A stretch of DNA of 64,000 nt from Antedon mediterranea (GCF_964355755.1 NC_092670.1:25345795-25409794), one strand, 5' to 3'. Numbered from the stretch's first letter, positions 1-12,722 are shown. A program made the numbers and translations. Notes: generated by a model not told the origin, from the letters alone.

Positions 1-183
1 CTGTTTGTCAAGTATAATTTCCTAAAAATCTGCCGACAACAAGTAAAGGTTCTGACCTCAAAAGTAATATTTTTTATATCTTCATCCCTGACACTGAAAT
101 ACAGATAAATATTTATGTATATACGATTACTTAAGCATGTTTCACTCGATCGCGATTAACATATTAAACTTACTGTTTTGCAG

Positions 184-1614
184 GACACAATTTTTAGATG
201 TGGTTCCAATATCCATCCATCAGAAGTGGAAAATGTATTAATGTCTCATCCTGCCATAAAAAGTGCTCAGGTAAGTGCATAACATCATTGTGTTTCTTCC
301 AATCTGTCTTCATTAGACTTGGTTCGCCACTAGCGACGCAACGCAAGCACGTAACGTATAAGTGATTATTCGAAAAGTGGCTTGGCATTGGTCAACTCGC
401 CTGTGTTCCGTCTCTAGTGGGAACCACGCTTTAATTACGAGATTATTAATACAGCTCTTTGGAGAAAACGAACAAGTTCTATTTTCCCAACGAAATATCA
501 TTTAAATGCATTGCATTTTCCTAACGTTGAAAGAAAATAGCGAGCATTTGAATAAGAATACTGTAATTAAAAATGCGTTTTTCATAATTCCGACAGGTTC
601 TACCAATACCAGATTACAGGATCGGTGAAGATGTTTCTGCATGTGTTACGTAAGTTTGTTTTCATTTCTCCCAAAACTAAAAATAACGTATAAAACATTA
701 TTTTCTTTCTCTCAAAAACAACATAAGGACTATTTGTGAATAGTAACAATAATAATGATGATATTTAAAGCAAAATGAAATAAAATAACTACCAGAAAAT
801 TACATAAATGTTAATAACAAAATGTATTGATAATTTTATTGTTTTGAGAATTGTATATATTGATATGTTATTTTAGAATAAATGAAGGGTACACTGTCAC
901 CGAAGGAGAACTGAAAACTTTCTTTGAGGGAAAGGTAACAAACTTCAACTTATAAATAAACGTCGATTATTTTGTGAAAATACACCCGAGTGTATCCTTG
1001 CCATTTCATTGGTTAACTGCGAATCATGTACCGTTTATTATTTTGCACTAATTAACGTTTAACCTTACTATTAAATGTTTAGCTTTTTACTACTAGATGC
1101 TTTTTATTCGATGAATGGTGATAATAATTCAGCATTGACTGCTCTATTTAACTCAGCTCCGCCTCGTTAAAATAGACACCCAGAGCAGCAACATTATTAT
1201 TTTTTCGACAATCGTTTCTATCTATCTATTGCAGATGTCGGATTTAATCCAGCCGTCTTACTTCCTGATTTTTGACTCTTTTCCATTTGGAGCTACAGGA
1301 AAGGTACTGCATTGTTTGGTGCGACCAGACCCTTAAATGTTTTTTTAATATTTGCTTGTCATTCTAAAACTAGGCCTATACAACCGATATTACGAATGTA
1401 TTTTTGCGATATGTATGTCGTATTCATTATACCAGGGGAATTAAGCTTTTAATATTTATTCTCTTTTCGTTATAAAAGATGATGCAATATATGATAGAAT
1501 GATTCAATTTTGCTCTCTTTTTACTGTAACTTTTATTTACAGGTGGATCGTAAGAAGTTACAAGAGATGGCTATTGTTCGAATTAAATTACCAGACACGC
1601 CTTATGAAGAATAA
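184..1614 (+). CDS. Acyl-CoA synthetase (ACSF2-like), 3' part of gene, copy 1
   Basis: These are the last five coding exons of an ANL-superfamily acyl-CoA ligase; the 5' part lies outside the window. Exons are 184-270, 597-649, 877-934, 1235-1303 and 1543-1614, all with AG/GT borders and compatible phases. They encode the C-terminal subdomain. It starts at the hinge-following segment DTIFRCGSNIHPSEVENVL, equivalent to the KDMIIRGGENIYPAELE region of ACSF2, and continues through VLPIPDYRIGEDVSACVT to the A10 motif GATGKVDRKKLQ with the catalytic lysine. The tail ends PDTPYEE and then stops; an AATAAA-like signal follows within about 10 bp. Enzymes of this family activate a fatty acid to an acyl-adenylate and pass it to CoA; human ACSF2 is mitochondrial. 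The same exon structure recurs in the complete gene at 12723-22371, so this is a tandem paralogue. Substrate cannot be read from this fragment. Confidence 0.88.
314..433. repeat. MITE family 2 copy in synthetase intron
   Basis: This is a ~120-bp element with inverted ends resembling AAAGC.TGGTTCCCACTAGC / GCTAGTGGGAACCA.GCTTT and an internal GCGACGCAACGCAAGC-like stretch. Related copies lie at 13245-13371 and 20941-21062, with a half copy near 48700-48812. The copy at 20941 occupies the equivalent intron of the second synthetase gene. Confidence 0.6.
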
Positions 1615-2017
1615 GGTTAAATAAAATATAACTTCTTATAAAGCGACCTGTTGAATTTCTGACTGACCCCTATCAGCTGCTGTTACGTAATTAAATGAAA
1701 ATAGCCTACAATGGTAATGGTGACGATGGTAATAAAAGTAGGCCTATTCAATTTGATACAGCTTGTAGCTGATTTCATGTTGATGATGAGATTGCACAAC
1801 CAAATTGTTCCAAAATAAAAATTTGCATTATCAATTCAACCTCACGAAAATCTCACATTATTCATTAATAACCAAGGAAAATATTCTTTGCTTGTCCTGT
1901 TGAGATAAATAATCATCGCAGAAACACCACCAGCATGCATATATATCGCCCTCCATAATCCTATATTAAATTATTACCCAGTGAAACGAAGTCATAGCTA
2001 TAGTAAATATGTACATG
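1615..2017. other. Intergenic, downstream of synthetase copy 1
   Basis: This AT-rich stretch holds the 3' flank of the first synthetase gene. I see no coding potential or clear repeat in it. Confidence 0.5.
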
Positions 2018-3344
2018 TAGTACAGGCTATATGTGACATTTATCCTATGTAACCTTGAAAAAATTCTAATAAAAGGTCTTTTGGTATTTTCTTGTAGCTT
2101 TAGGTGTGAATAAATACCAAAAAATTTTTGCAGCCTTCTAGTTGCTGCGTTAGTGAGATATTTAGGGTCAAAGGTCAGTCACCTTTTTGTGGCATTTGAT
2201 GGCTCATAACTCCTCAATTCCTGGGTTTAAAAAGACAACTGTGGTGTCTACATCTATGTTTTAGTGGTCAAGCAACAAAATAAAGTTTTTGCAAATTTCG
2301 GGTTACTTGTGCCATTGGTCAGATAGTCGGGTCAAAGGTCATTGACCTTTATTCATTAATAACTACTACTAGTTTAGGACCTCGGTAAGATTTGTATGCA
2401 TTCAATTTAGGAGAGAATATCTCAACTGTTATAGGATAATTAGACCCCAAGGAACAACATGGGATATGTGCCAAATTCGTTATCGGGGGCGAACATGCCC
2501 AAAATCGGGGTCAAAGGTTAGAAATGTGTGGTTCTTATATCTCGACAACCAAATCATACAGATTTGCTTTTGGTGTCAAATTGTTCAGAAAATACATATT
2601 TATATTCAGTCTAACACAACGTTTACCCCAAAAAATGACCGGAAATGCTTTTACTGACCTTTGACCAAACTTACTTACTTAATGTCATCCCACTATTAAG
2701 TGGGTGCCATGATAATTTGTCTCCACACATCTCTATCAAGCATGCTCTTTCTCAGTTCACTCAGGTCTAGTTTGGTATCTTTCAACAGAATGTCGAGCGA
2801 AGTCAGTTGAGGTCTTCCCACTTTCCTTTTCTCTTCTGGTTCCCAAAGGAGAACTCTTGAGGCAGGCTCAGAGCTTCTCATAACATGACCGGCAAGGCCC
2901 ATGCGACGTCTTTGAATGATGGTCGTAAGACGGGGAAGGTTGGCATATAGTGTCTTGTTGGTGGCGTGTGAGGACCATGGGATGTTTTGGACTTTCCTCA
3001 GCATGCGGGTGTATGCTCCATCCAATGATTTTGAGAGCGATGAAGTAAGACTCCATGTCTCACAGCCGTAAAGAAGAATGGCTTCAACTGTTGACCTAAA
3101 GAGGCGGATTTTTGTGGACTTGTTGATACGAGATGCCCATATTTTTGAAAGACTGTTCAGCGCACCCCATGCTTGACTAAGTCTTGCTTCGACATCATGG
3201 TTAGTGGATGAACAGTAGCTTCCGAGGTACTTGAAATCCTCTACTTGTTCTATTGCTGAGCCATCCAGTGCGAGAGTTATAGAAGGTGATGAGGGGTTTA
3301 AATGTATGAATTGGGTCTTCTTGATGTTTAAGTATAAACCTATA
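2018..3344 (-). repeat. Left arm of long inverted duplication
   Basis: This ~1.33 kb block is the near-exact reverse complement of about 6057-7377. The outer part (2018-2670) is a non-coding transposon sequence rich in GGTCAAAGGTCA-type words. The inner part (2671-3344) is the 3' end of an RTE-like reverse transcriptase read on the minus strand. The encoded RT segment differs from the right arm by one residue in the stretch I compared (SAIEQVEDF versus SAIDQVEDF), so the duplication or conversion is recent. The outer edge carries TAGTA.AGGCTATAT on both sides with a small indel. Confidence 0.85.
2696..3344 (-). pseudogene. RTE-like reverse transcriptase C-terminal fragment
   Basis: The minus-strand reading frame encodes only the C-terminal RT region: KKTQFIHLNP, VEDFKYLGSYCSST, LYGCETWSLT, IQRRRMGLAGHVMRS and GRPQLTSLD, then a stop followed by a TTAAGTAAGTAAG tail. 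It lacks the catalytic palm motifs because it is truncated at 3344, where a second copy of the surrounding repeat begins. It duplicates the + strand element at 5031-6738. Confidence 0.85.
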
Positions 3345-3351
3345 GCTTGTT

Positions 3352-3690
3352 CCCCAAGGAACAACATGGGATATGTGTCAAATTCGTTATCTGGGGCGAA
3401 CATGCCCAAAATCGGGGTCAAAGGTTAGAAATGTGTGGTTCTTATATCTCGAAAACCACTTGTCATACAGATTTGCTTTTGGTGTCAAATTGTTCAGAAT
3501 ATACATATTTATATTCGGTCTAACACAACTTTTACCCAAAAAAATGACCGGAAATGCTTTTACTGACCTTTGACCAAAAAAACACATTTTCAGGTTAAAT
3601 ATTAAAAATGTCAATGGACACACTGTATGGTATCAAATGAAAGCATATACAATATGCTACCCATTGCTACCCAACTTGTATTTAATTATG
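3352..3690. repeat. Second, diverged copy of the repeat arm
   Basis: Positions 3352-3580 repeat 2447-2670 in direct orientation with more substitutions. Unlike the first copy, this one continues past GACCTTTGACCAAA into AAAACACATTTTC and a segment ending at a block (about 3600-3690) whose reverse complement lies at 4920-5010. It therefore looks like the original uninterrupted left arm of the host repeat. Confidence 0.7.
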
Positions 3691-3896
3691 TGATGTTATT
3701 TTTGGAAAATATGCATATTTTATTAAATTTAGACAAAAATGAGTATAAATTAATGTAAGTTTATTTTAGGTGAAATAATTCTAGCGTTGTAATGAAATAT
3801 TTGGTATAAAAAAGAAAAGACTTAGTTGTAGTTTATTAAGTTCTTTATTTGGTAGACCAAACAAAATGGCATTGCAGTAGTCTAACCGTGATGTTA

Positions 3897-4703
3897 TTAG
3901 TGCATGGACAAGTTTAATAAGCGAGGAGTGTGTTTGCGAATTGATCTTATGTTACGAAGGTGGTAGGTATCAGATTTACTAATGTTGTTGATATGTCTGG
4001 ACATAATCGTTGCTGAGTCAAATACAACTCCGATATATCTAACCTCCAACGATGATGTGATTGATGTTTCTAGCAATGGCCAATTTCTTGAAGTGTTTTG
4101 AATGAAGAAATAAGATTTCTGTTTTACCAGGTTTAAAAAGAGCATGTTTTTAGTTAGGCAATCCTGAACATCAACAACACAAGCTTCGAAAACCGATTTC
4201 GCCTCATTAAACTCTGCTGGATTAAAGCTGATGTACAGTTGTGTATCATCTGCGTACACATGATATTGGACACAATGTCTCTTAATGATATCACTCATGG
4301 GCGAGATGTAAACTAAAAACAATACTGGACCCAGTATTGATCCTTGAGGAACACCGCATTTCAGGTCGATAGAGGTGGATTTGACATTACCAATCCGGAC
4401 CTGCTGCTTCCTAGAAGACAAATATGACTTGAACCAATTTAGAGCAGATCCACATATACCCATAGACGAGAGTCTTGCAATAAGAATGGAATAGTCCATG
4501 GTATCAGAAGCTGCCGACAGGTCGAGGTACACAGAAAAAAGACAATTACCTTTATTCAGAGTTAAAATAATATCATTATGCACCTTGAGAATGGCTGACT
4601 CTGTACTGTGGTGCTTTCTATATGCTGATTGAAGAGGGTCGAACAGATTATTGTCGTCAAAAAAATGTATGAGATCTAAAGCAACGCATTTCTCAAGGAT
4701 CAA
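3897..4703 (-). pseudogene. Jockey/CR1-type reverse transcriptase fragment
   Basis: A 268-codon minus-strand frame encodes the RT palm region of a non-LTR retrotransposon. It shows FDPLQSAYRKHHSTESAIL, a degenerate VYLDLSAASDTMDY box (family normally DLSAAFDTVDH), CGVPQGSILGPVLF and the catalytic YHVYADDTQLY. Endonuclease and 3' regions are missing. It sits inside the loop between the inverted arms 3590-3690 and 4920-5030. The altered box and the truncation indicate a dead copy. Confidence 0.85.
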
Positions 4704-5030
4704 TTAGATAAAAAAGCGACATTAGAAATAGATCAAAAATTTGCCATGCAAGTATGATCCAGTGAAGGTTTCTTTAAAATAAATGTAACTAGACCCAACT
4801 TCAAATCATCAGGAAAGGTCGTACCAGTTGATAAAGATAAATTAATAATAATTCTAAATACTGAAGTCAATTATGCACATTTTCCATAAAGTTATATTCC
4901 TAATTAAAAATTTCAATACAAGTTGGGTAGCAATGGGTAGCATGTTGTATATGCTTCCATTTTATACCATACAGTGTGTCCATTGACATTTTAAAGAATA
5001 ATTTAACCAGAAAATGTGTTTTTTTGGTCA

Positions 5031-6738
5031 TTTTTTTTCGATCAACCAGCATCGGCCAACAGCTTAAGATCTGCATGGCAACTTGTCAAACAACTCTCAG
5101 GGAAGAGATCTCAAAGTGCCTGCATCATGGGAGAGGATCGTCTTCTAGCATGGAAAACTCACTTCCACAAACTACTATCGGTGGAGACTTCCGTGGTAGA
5201 TGACATGGATATCGTCAAAATCTTCAACTTAACCACCAGATAAGCTCCGAGAGGTTCTCCGAGGCTGAGGTGTCAATTGCCTGCAAACAGATGAAATCTG
5301 GCAAAGCACCTGGTCTTGACGGTCTTCCCATCGAAATATGGAAATTACCTGGCACCCAGAAAGCTCTCACTTCTTTCTGCAATCAAATTCTTGATGGAAA
5401 CAGGCCATCAGAATGGGGAATTTCGTTCATATCCCGAAAAAAGGTGATCTTTCAAAACCAGATAACGACAGGGGTATTTCATTATCACAATTGGCTGCAA
5501 AGATCTACAATCGCCTGATTTTAAATAGGATACGTCCTGTGATTAATGAAGTTTTACGCCCCAACCAGAATGGCTTTCGTCAGGCACGATCAACAACTAC
5601 GCACATTCTTGCACTGAGGAGAATTGTTGAAGAGGTTAAGAACCATCACAAAGAGGCAGTCATTATCTTTATTGACTTTCGCAAAGCCTCCGATTCCATC
5701 AATCGCAACATCATGATGAAGATCCTCTTAGCATACGGCATCCCTCATAAAATTGTAGAAGCCATCAGAGTAATGTATATCAATACATCAGCAGTTGTCC
5801 TGACTCCAGATGGTGAGACTGATTGCTTCAACATCGACTCTGGCGTAGTTCAAGGAGACCCTCTTGCTCCATTCTATTGTCTGCCTTGACTATGTAGTGC
5901 GATCAGCAACTACATCATCAGACGGTCTCACCCTCCGCAGTAGTAGAAGACATCCAGCTGAAGTACTACCAGACCTGGACTTTGCCGATGACATCGCCAT
6001 TCTTGAAGATTCCATACATGCTGCCGAAAATCTACTGCACAGAATTCAACAAGCCACACAAGCTATAGGTTTATACTTAAACATCAAGAAGACCCAATTC
6101 ATACATTTAAACCCCTCATCACCTTCTATAACTCTCGCACTGGATGGCTCAGCAATAGATCAAGTAGAGGATTTCAAGTACCTCGGAAGCTACTGTTCAT
6201 CCACTAACCATGATGTCGAAGCAAGACTTAGTCAAGCATGGGGTGCGCTGAACAGTCTTTCAAAAATATGGGCATCTCGTATCAACAAGTCCACAAAAAT
6301 CCGCCTCTTTAGGTCAACAGTTGAAGCCATTCTTCTTTACGGCTGTGAGACATGGAGTCTTACTTCATCGCTCTCAAAATCATTGGATGGAGCATACACC
6401 CGCATGCTGAGGAAAGTCCAAAACATCCCATGGTCCTCACACGCCACCAACAAGACACTATATGCCAACCTTCCCCGTCTTACGACCATCATTCAAAGAC
6501 GTCGCATGGGCCTTGCCGGTCATGTTATGAGAAGCTCTGAGCCTGCCTCAAGAGTTCTCCTTTGGGAACCAGAAGAGAAAAGGAAAGTGGGAAGACCTCA
6601 ACTGACTTCGCTCGACATTCTGTTGAAAGATACCAAACTAGACCTGAGTGAACTGAGAAAGAGCATGCTTGATAGAGATGTGTGGAGACAAATTATCATG
6701 GCACCCACTTAATAGTGGGATGACATTAAGTAAGTAAG
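5031..6738 (+). mobile_element. 5'-truncated RTE-like retrotransposon with 8-bp TSD
   Basis: The element is flanked by TTTGGTCA at 5023-5030 and 6739-6746, a plausible target-site duplication, and ends in a short TAAG repeat. It encodes an RT in broken frames (5270-5518, 5413-5889, 5864-6712). Motifs are KAPGLDGLPIEIW, FIDFRKASDSINR, GVVQGDPLAPF, DLDFADDIAILED and the C-terminal LYGCETWSL and IQRRRMGLAGHV. The frame changes near 5420-5520 and 5870, so no full protein can be made as written. It is inserted in the right arm of the host repeat, and its 3' part is duplicated in inverted orientation at 2671-3344. Confidence 0.85.
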
Positions 6739-7377
6739 TTTGGTCAAAGGTCAGTAAAAGCATTTCCGGTCATTTTTTGGGGTAAACGTTGTGTTAGACT
6801 GAATATAAATATGTATTTTCTGAACAATTTGACACCAAAAGCAAATCTGTATGATTTGGTTGTCGAGATATAAGAACCACACATTTCTAACCTTTGACCC
6901 CGATTTTGGGCATGTTCGCCCCCGATAACGAATTTGGCACATATCCCATGTTGTTCCTTGGGGTCTAATTATCCTATAACAGTTGAGATATTCTCTCCTA
7001 AATTGAATGCATACAAATCTTACCGAGGTCCTAAACTAGTAGTAGTTATTAATGAATAAAGGTCAATGACCTTTGACCCGACTATCTGACCAATGGCACA
7101 AGTAACCCGAAATTTGCAAAAACTTTATTTTGTTGCTTGACCACTAAAACATAGATGTAGACACCACAGTTGTCTTTTTAAACCCAGGAATTGAGGAGTT
7201 ATGAGCCATCAAATGCCACAAAAAGGTGACTGACCTTTGACCCTCAATATCTCACTAACGCAGCAACTAGAAGGCTGCAAAAATTTTTTGGTAATTATTG
7301 ACACCTAAAGCTACAAGAAAATACCAAAAGACCTTTTATTAGAATTTTTTCAAGGTCAAACCATATATAGCCTCTAC
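6057..7377 (+). repeat. Right arm of long inverted duplication
   Basis: This is the reverse complement of 2018-3344. It consists of the last ~680 bp of the RTE-like element followed by host repeat sequence (6739-7377). The core inverted match closes at AAGGT (7356) opposite ACCTT (2052), with weaker similarity out to 7377. No target-site duplication is obvious at the outer ends. Confidence 0.85.
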
Positions 7378-7400
7378 TAATAGTTTACTTGTTACCTGTA

Positions 7401-7427
7401 AAGCTCTGTCTACACTATCAAACTTTA
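7401..7427. repeat. Isolated TIR of MITE family 1
   Basis: AAGCTCTGTCTACACTATCA followed by AACTTTA matches the terminal repeat of the family seen complete at 41340-41485. No internal or right half follows, so only the end survives. Confidence 0.6.
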
Positions 7428-7601
7428 AAGAAAGGGTCGATCGTTTATCTGTTATTGTTGGTGTCATCTACAAGGTCCTCTCTAGATGCAAATCATTTTA
7501 TTGAATCTTTTGTCCCTTTATGAAACAACTTTTCCAGTGAAAACAAACATATTTATTAGGAGATTTTAACATTGACATTTTAAAACATCAGTCCAATAAT
7601 C

Positions 7602-10600
7602 AGTCAAGACACTTTTTTTTTTCTCTTTTGTGGCGTGAACCACTACCTTTATTCTTTCATATCATAATTAAATACATTACAAATAAATCAGTAATATCTG
7701 TCTTCATATGTTCTTTCTTTAATTATATTGTTTTCCGTTAATATTCTACATTTTTCTTTATATTTTTCTGCTCAAAAAAAATATCAGTAATTTTTGTAAA
7801 TTTTAGTTTTTCACATATTGTTTCCAATATTATCCTCCTGCTTTCATGGTTTGTTATATTTATTCACATTGTACACAGACAATATACATACCGTATTGTT
7901 TCATACCCTGTTAATTCATACCATTTATATACATCTTATAGACATTATATACAAAGATATAAAACAACGTTTAATAAATTTATTAGGTACCGGTAACTCT
8001 TTTAACATTATATGAGCGTTAGTTTGTTCAGATCCTTAACAATAGACTTAAATACAATCCAAGAGTTTTTACACACTGGTTTGTTTAATTCAGTTAAAAT
8101 CTTAATGTTATATATTGAGAAGACAGCAATTGAATATAAGTCATTTTTGTATTCACAATCAGACCCTAAAAGAAGTTCTCTAAAAGAGCTTCTGCCATTG
8201 TCAATATTTAAAAAAATGTTATCTATGTTTGTCCATAAAGTTTTATTTCGTATGCATTCAAAAAACATAAGTCACATACATTATTCATTTTCACATTCCA
8301 CTTATGAAGCCTTTGATTAGTCGGAACAATTTTGTTCAACAGCTTGTAATTTAGTTGTGCATATTTTTTGGTTTTTTTTTCATTTTTCACTTTTTTTACT
8401 CCAATTTATTTTCTGAGTGTTAAAGGCCATATTCCATTTGCCCATTACATGCGGATAAATACATTTTTCTTTAATAAAGCACGAATATATAAGTTTTGTT
8501 TCCAGCATATAGGCGTCATTAGTTATGATGCACTCATCTTTTATATTTGTAGGCACGTTCTTGTTGTAATTTTTAATTATATTAATCCAATCTTTTGGAA
8601 TAGCATCAACTAAGGAAGCATATTCCATGAGCCAGTTTATTTTATTACGTAGTGTTTCAAGGATTTCATTAGATGTTTTCAAACGGTTAAAATTAATTAT
8701 ATCAAATATTTTTTTAAATCCTGAATCAAACCAATTTTTATAAAACAAAGACTTTTTTTTGTACACAATATATTTGTTTCCCCATAAACTTTGATTAACA
8801 ACTTCTTCATAAGTATTGATTTCATGGCAGCAGTTTTCGTTAAATTCAGTACAACATTGTATCACTTTTAAATAAAAAGAAGGAATGTTTTTCAAAGTAA
8901 TGCAATTTACCAGGTTAATATTTGACATACTAAAGAACAATCTTTCATTTCCAAACTTATTTATATAATATGTTGGTAATAGCTTCCATCTCACATGCTT
9001 TCTACATATTAATTTTCTCGCCCATGCAACCTTGAGCGCTTTGACCTGTAATGCAAAATCCGGCATATTAATACCTCCATCTTTTAGCTTGCCAATTAAT
9101 GTCTTTCTTTTAATTTTTTCCCCTTTTCCATTCCATAGGAAATCGTATGTCAGTTTATTCACCTGTAAAACAACATAATTTGGTACATCAATTATAGAGG
9201 CGTTATAAATTAGTTTAGATAAACCGAGACTCTTTAAAATTGTAACTTTTCCAAAATATGTAAGGTTTCTTTCTACCTTTCCACCTGTTGAGTAGTCTTT
9301 CTAAACTTAACAATTTATTAGCCCAGTTTAGTTCTTGACATTCATCTTTTTTATAACCTACATATATTCCTAAAATTTTAATTGGTTTTTTAACCCAATT
9401 TAAGTTACATGGTTTTTCGATTTTATTTATATTTCTACCAATCCACATGGCATTCGTTTTTCTTTTCTTAAGGCTCATACCTGATACTTTACAAAAGTTG
9501 GTAAGAATATTTAAACCTATCTCAATACTATCCTCATTCCCAGTAAAGATAACTGTGTCGTCCGCTAATTGAGCGATGCGTATTTCTTCATTTTGCACCG
9601 GGTCAGGGACAGCTATGCCTACAAAATTCACATCATTTCTTATATTACAGGCCATGATTTCTACAGTTAAAATAAACAATAAAATAAACAAAGGACAACC
9701 CTGTCTTATACCACTATTCATTTGAAAACTTTCAGAAATCCATCCATTATTTACAATTACACATTCGGTATTATTATAAATTGTTGATACCCATTTACGA
9801 AAAGAATCTCCAAAATTAAACTTCTTTAATACTTTGAACATGAATTCCCTATTCACAGAATCAAAAGCTTTACTAAAGTCAAGTGATAACATTGCACCAT
9901 CAATATCTTCATCTTTGGTATAAAATAGAATGTCATTAATTAATCTTATATTTTCACCCGCAAAACGCCCTTTAATATATCCTTTTTGATCATTGTCAAT
10001 TATATTTGCAATAATCTTTTTTAATCTTGTGCATAATATATGAGTTAACATCTTATAATCAGTGTTTAATAGAGTTATAGGCCGCCAGTTTTCTAAAATT
10101 TGTTTGTCACCTTTTTTATAAAGTAAATAGATCACTCCGCGTTTCTGCGTGTGACTCATTTCATTTTTGTTATAACATTCGTTTATGGCATTACAAGCAA
10201 TATGTTTGATATCATTCCAAAATAATTTATAGAATTCCACTGGCAATCCATCACATCCGGAGCCTTGTTTAGCTTCATTTTTTTAATAGCTTGTTCGCAT
10301 TCAGCTATTGTTATTGGGCCTTCACATACATTGTACTCATCTTCTGATAAAATATATACATTTGAATTATTTAAGTATTTGTTTATGTCCGCTGAGGGAA
10401 TATCCTTATTACTATATAATTGTTTAAAGAAATTTACTTCTTCACTAAGGATTTTCTGAGGTTTTGTTAATATTGTCCCATTTTCTTTTTTTATACTTTT
10501 TATGTTTTTTTGTACCGTTATTTTTCTCTAGCCAAGAAAATACTTAGTACTCCGTTCACCTTCTTCCATCCATTGTAGTCGTGAACGTATATATGCACCC

Positions 10601-10719
10601 TTCGCCTCCTTTTCATAAATTTTTTCTAGAACTTTTGTTTTTTCTTCAATTTCAGTCAGAATACATTCATTTTCACGGGTGCAAGTCTGGTCAATAGCTT
10701 CATTTAGTCAAGACACTTT
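7602..10719 (-). mobile_element. 5'-truncated L1/Tx1-like LINE with 14-bp TSD
   Basis: Flanking copies of AGTCAAGACACTTT at 7602-7615 and 10706-10719 form a target-site duplication. The element runs on the minus strand with its A-rich 3' end (T-rich on +) at about 7616. It carries the RT region of ORF2: RGVIYLLYKKGDKQILENWRPITLLN, GYIKGRFAGENIRLI, LSLDFSKAFDSVNREF, GIRQGCPLF and IAQLADDTVIF (9215-10246), then a C-terminal region (8380-9162). Remnants of the RT N-terminal part reach 10700 with internal stops. The apurinic endonuclease and ORF1 are absent. It inserted into the older + strand LINE. Confidence 0.88.
9215..10246 (-). pseudogene. L1-type reverse transcriptase domain
   Basis: This is the longest intact frame of the L1/Tx1-like insertion, 343 codons. 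It begins just after the APGCDGLPVEFYK motif and includes palm motifs LDFSKAFDS, GIRQGCP and QLADDTVIF followed by the thumb region. Downstream coding (8380-9162 and 8008-8268) is in other frames with stops between. It supplied target-primed reverse transcription in an ancestral active element; this copy is broken. Confidence 0.85.
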
Positions 10720-12367
10720 GTCAACTTACTATTTAGTAATTTCTTCCTTCCTTTAATCCACAAACCCACCCGTATTACACAAACCTCCTCAACGTTAATT
10801 GATAACATAATTACCAACAATATTGAATTCCCTAATATGAATGGACTGATCTACAGCGACCATAAACATAAACTGTACTCTACATCTCTAAAATTCCCAA
10901 CTAAAAGAAATATAATTGAATACAAAAAAACCTAAATAAACTAAATTATGTAATAAAAAAAAAGCCTAAAAGGATTATTATCAAAATAATTTTACCAAAA
11001 AAGAGATGACATTAAGGTACCTGGAAAGTTATAAACACCTTAATTTAAAAACGCGTAGTGAGTGATCACGGTGAATCTGTAATTGACTGTGGGGGTTATC
11101 TTACAAATGACCCTACTACCATTTCCAACCACTTTACTTCGTAAATATTGGGCCTAACCTATAGCATCAAACATTAATACTTCTAATTTAAACTACAAAA
11201 CTTATCTTCCCTCTCCCATCCTAAATTATACATTTCTTAGTCCTGTTATCAGCGATTAACAACACTAAAATTAACAATCCATATCCGATCTCCAACCCAC
11301 TACATGCGGAGTCCCCCAAGGACCTGTTAGGCCCTCTACTGTTTTTGCTATATATAAATTATATTTACCTATCCTCAAATTTACTTTCATTCCTTTTATA
11401 TGCAGACGATACCACCATCCTCTATACTGACACAAATGAATGTAGATTCACTCCTTAAAGTTACCATTGATATCATACCCAGCATCCTTGATTACTTTTC
11501 TGCTAACAAGCTCTCCGTAAATTTTAAGAAGTGAAATATTATGATCTTTCGGAATTTACCCAAACCACCAATAGGACGTCCCAACCAACTCCAGTTGGGC
11601 ACTTACCAAATACCATTAGTGAATAAAACAAAATGTCTTGGGGTCTATTTAGATAGTAGATTGACATGGAAAGCCCATATTAACGAAATCGAAAACAACA
11701 TATCTAAAAGTTCTGGTATTATTTTTAGACTTCCAGCCTTTATTCTTCAAAACATCCTTCGTACTATCTACTGCTCCCTTATTCTTCCTTACTGCAATAT
11801 TGTCTGGGGCACTTATCTGTTGTACCTAAACAAACTTTTATTTACAAAAAAATTGTATTAGAAACATTTCGAACTCACCTCCAAGAGCCCACTCAGATCC
11901 GTTGTTTTCATAAAAAAAATGGTCAAATTGGCTGCCAGCCAATGGATTTTTGGTTGAATTTAACCATTTATTTTGTCATTTAATAAGTGAAAACATTTTT
12001 TTCTTTTCGTTTTTTTTTCTATGGAAGTGATTAACTAAACTACAAAATAGCATATTCAAAGTCTGATTTAATTAATCTTCATTTTCATGTTTTTGGGGGA
12101 CAATGCATATTTAAGCTAAAAAGGCATCTATTATCCATATACAATCACTGAATCTTAATAATATTAATTCAAATTTCATTTTCAATCGGTTTAATTTTGT
12201 TTACTTTGGCTATTTTTTTGTTTTGGTTTAAAAAAAATTAAATTGTACCTTATTTTCTAATTTTTGGCAGCCCTGGGTTTCACCGTTCTTATTTATAATT
12301 TTTTATCACAAACTCTGTAGGCCTACATAGAAAAGAAAAGAGAAATAAATGTTCTGAAATTACAAAA

Positions 12368-12496
12368 ACTAGTTCGACAAAAAAGTGTGATGTGCCCAAA
12401 TATGGTAGTGATATGCTTAAATATGGTAGTGATATGACATCATCATGGCACATTACATTTTTTCTCACATAACGTTTGATAGTGTATACAGAGCTT
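12368..12496. repeat. MITE family 1 copy, left end eroded
   Basis: The interior words GTGATGTGCCCAAATATGG and GATATGACATCATCATGG and the right end GTTTGATAGTGTATACAGAGC match the complete copy at 41340-41485. The left TIR is reduced to ACTAGTTCGACAAAAAA. Confidence 0.65.
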
Positions 12497-12722
12497 TCCC
12501 GTGCCCTTCACATCTATTAATCTTTAATGGAAATCAAATAAATACTCAACACTACTATTATGGCAAACATTTGTTGACCTTTGTATCTGACCTTCCAAAT
12601 GCTTTATATTCGTTGAATAGTGATATTGACTGCTCCTATATGCTCGTGTGCATTGTATTATTTTTCCTTATTCCACTGTAAAATTTAGTAGTAGAATCGA
12701 TCGTGCGTAAGTTAATAGTAGA

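Larger units (their letters stand above)
7430..11870 (+). pseudogene. Decayed jockey/CR1-like LINE, split by a later insertion
   Basis: Two separated parts of one + strand non-LTR element can be read. Positions 7430-7601 give endonuclease-like remnants (VIVGVIYK, then LLGDFNIDILKHQ) in shifted frames. Positions 10720-11870 continue with CGVPQG near 11307, LLYADDTTILYT near 11396, and a 106-codon C-terminal RT frame at 11541-11861 (KTKCLGVYLDSRLTWKAHI, LPYCNIVWGTY). Several frameshifts and stops show it is inactive. The gap is exactly filled by the L1/Tx1-like element at 7616-10705. Confidence 0.75.
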
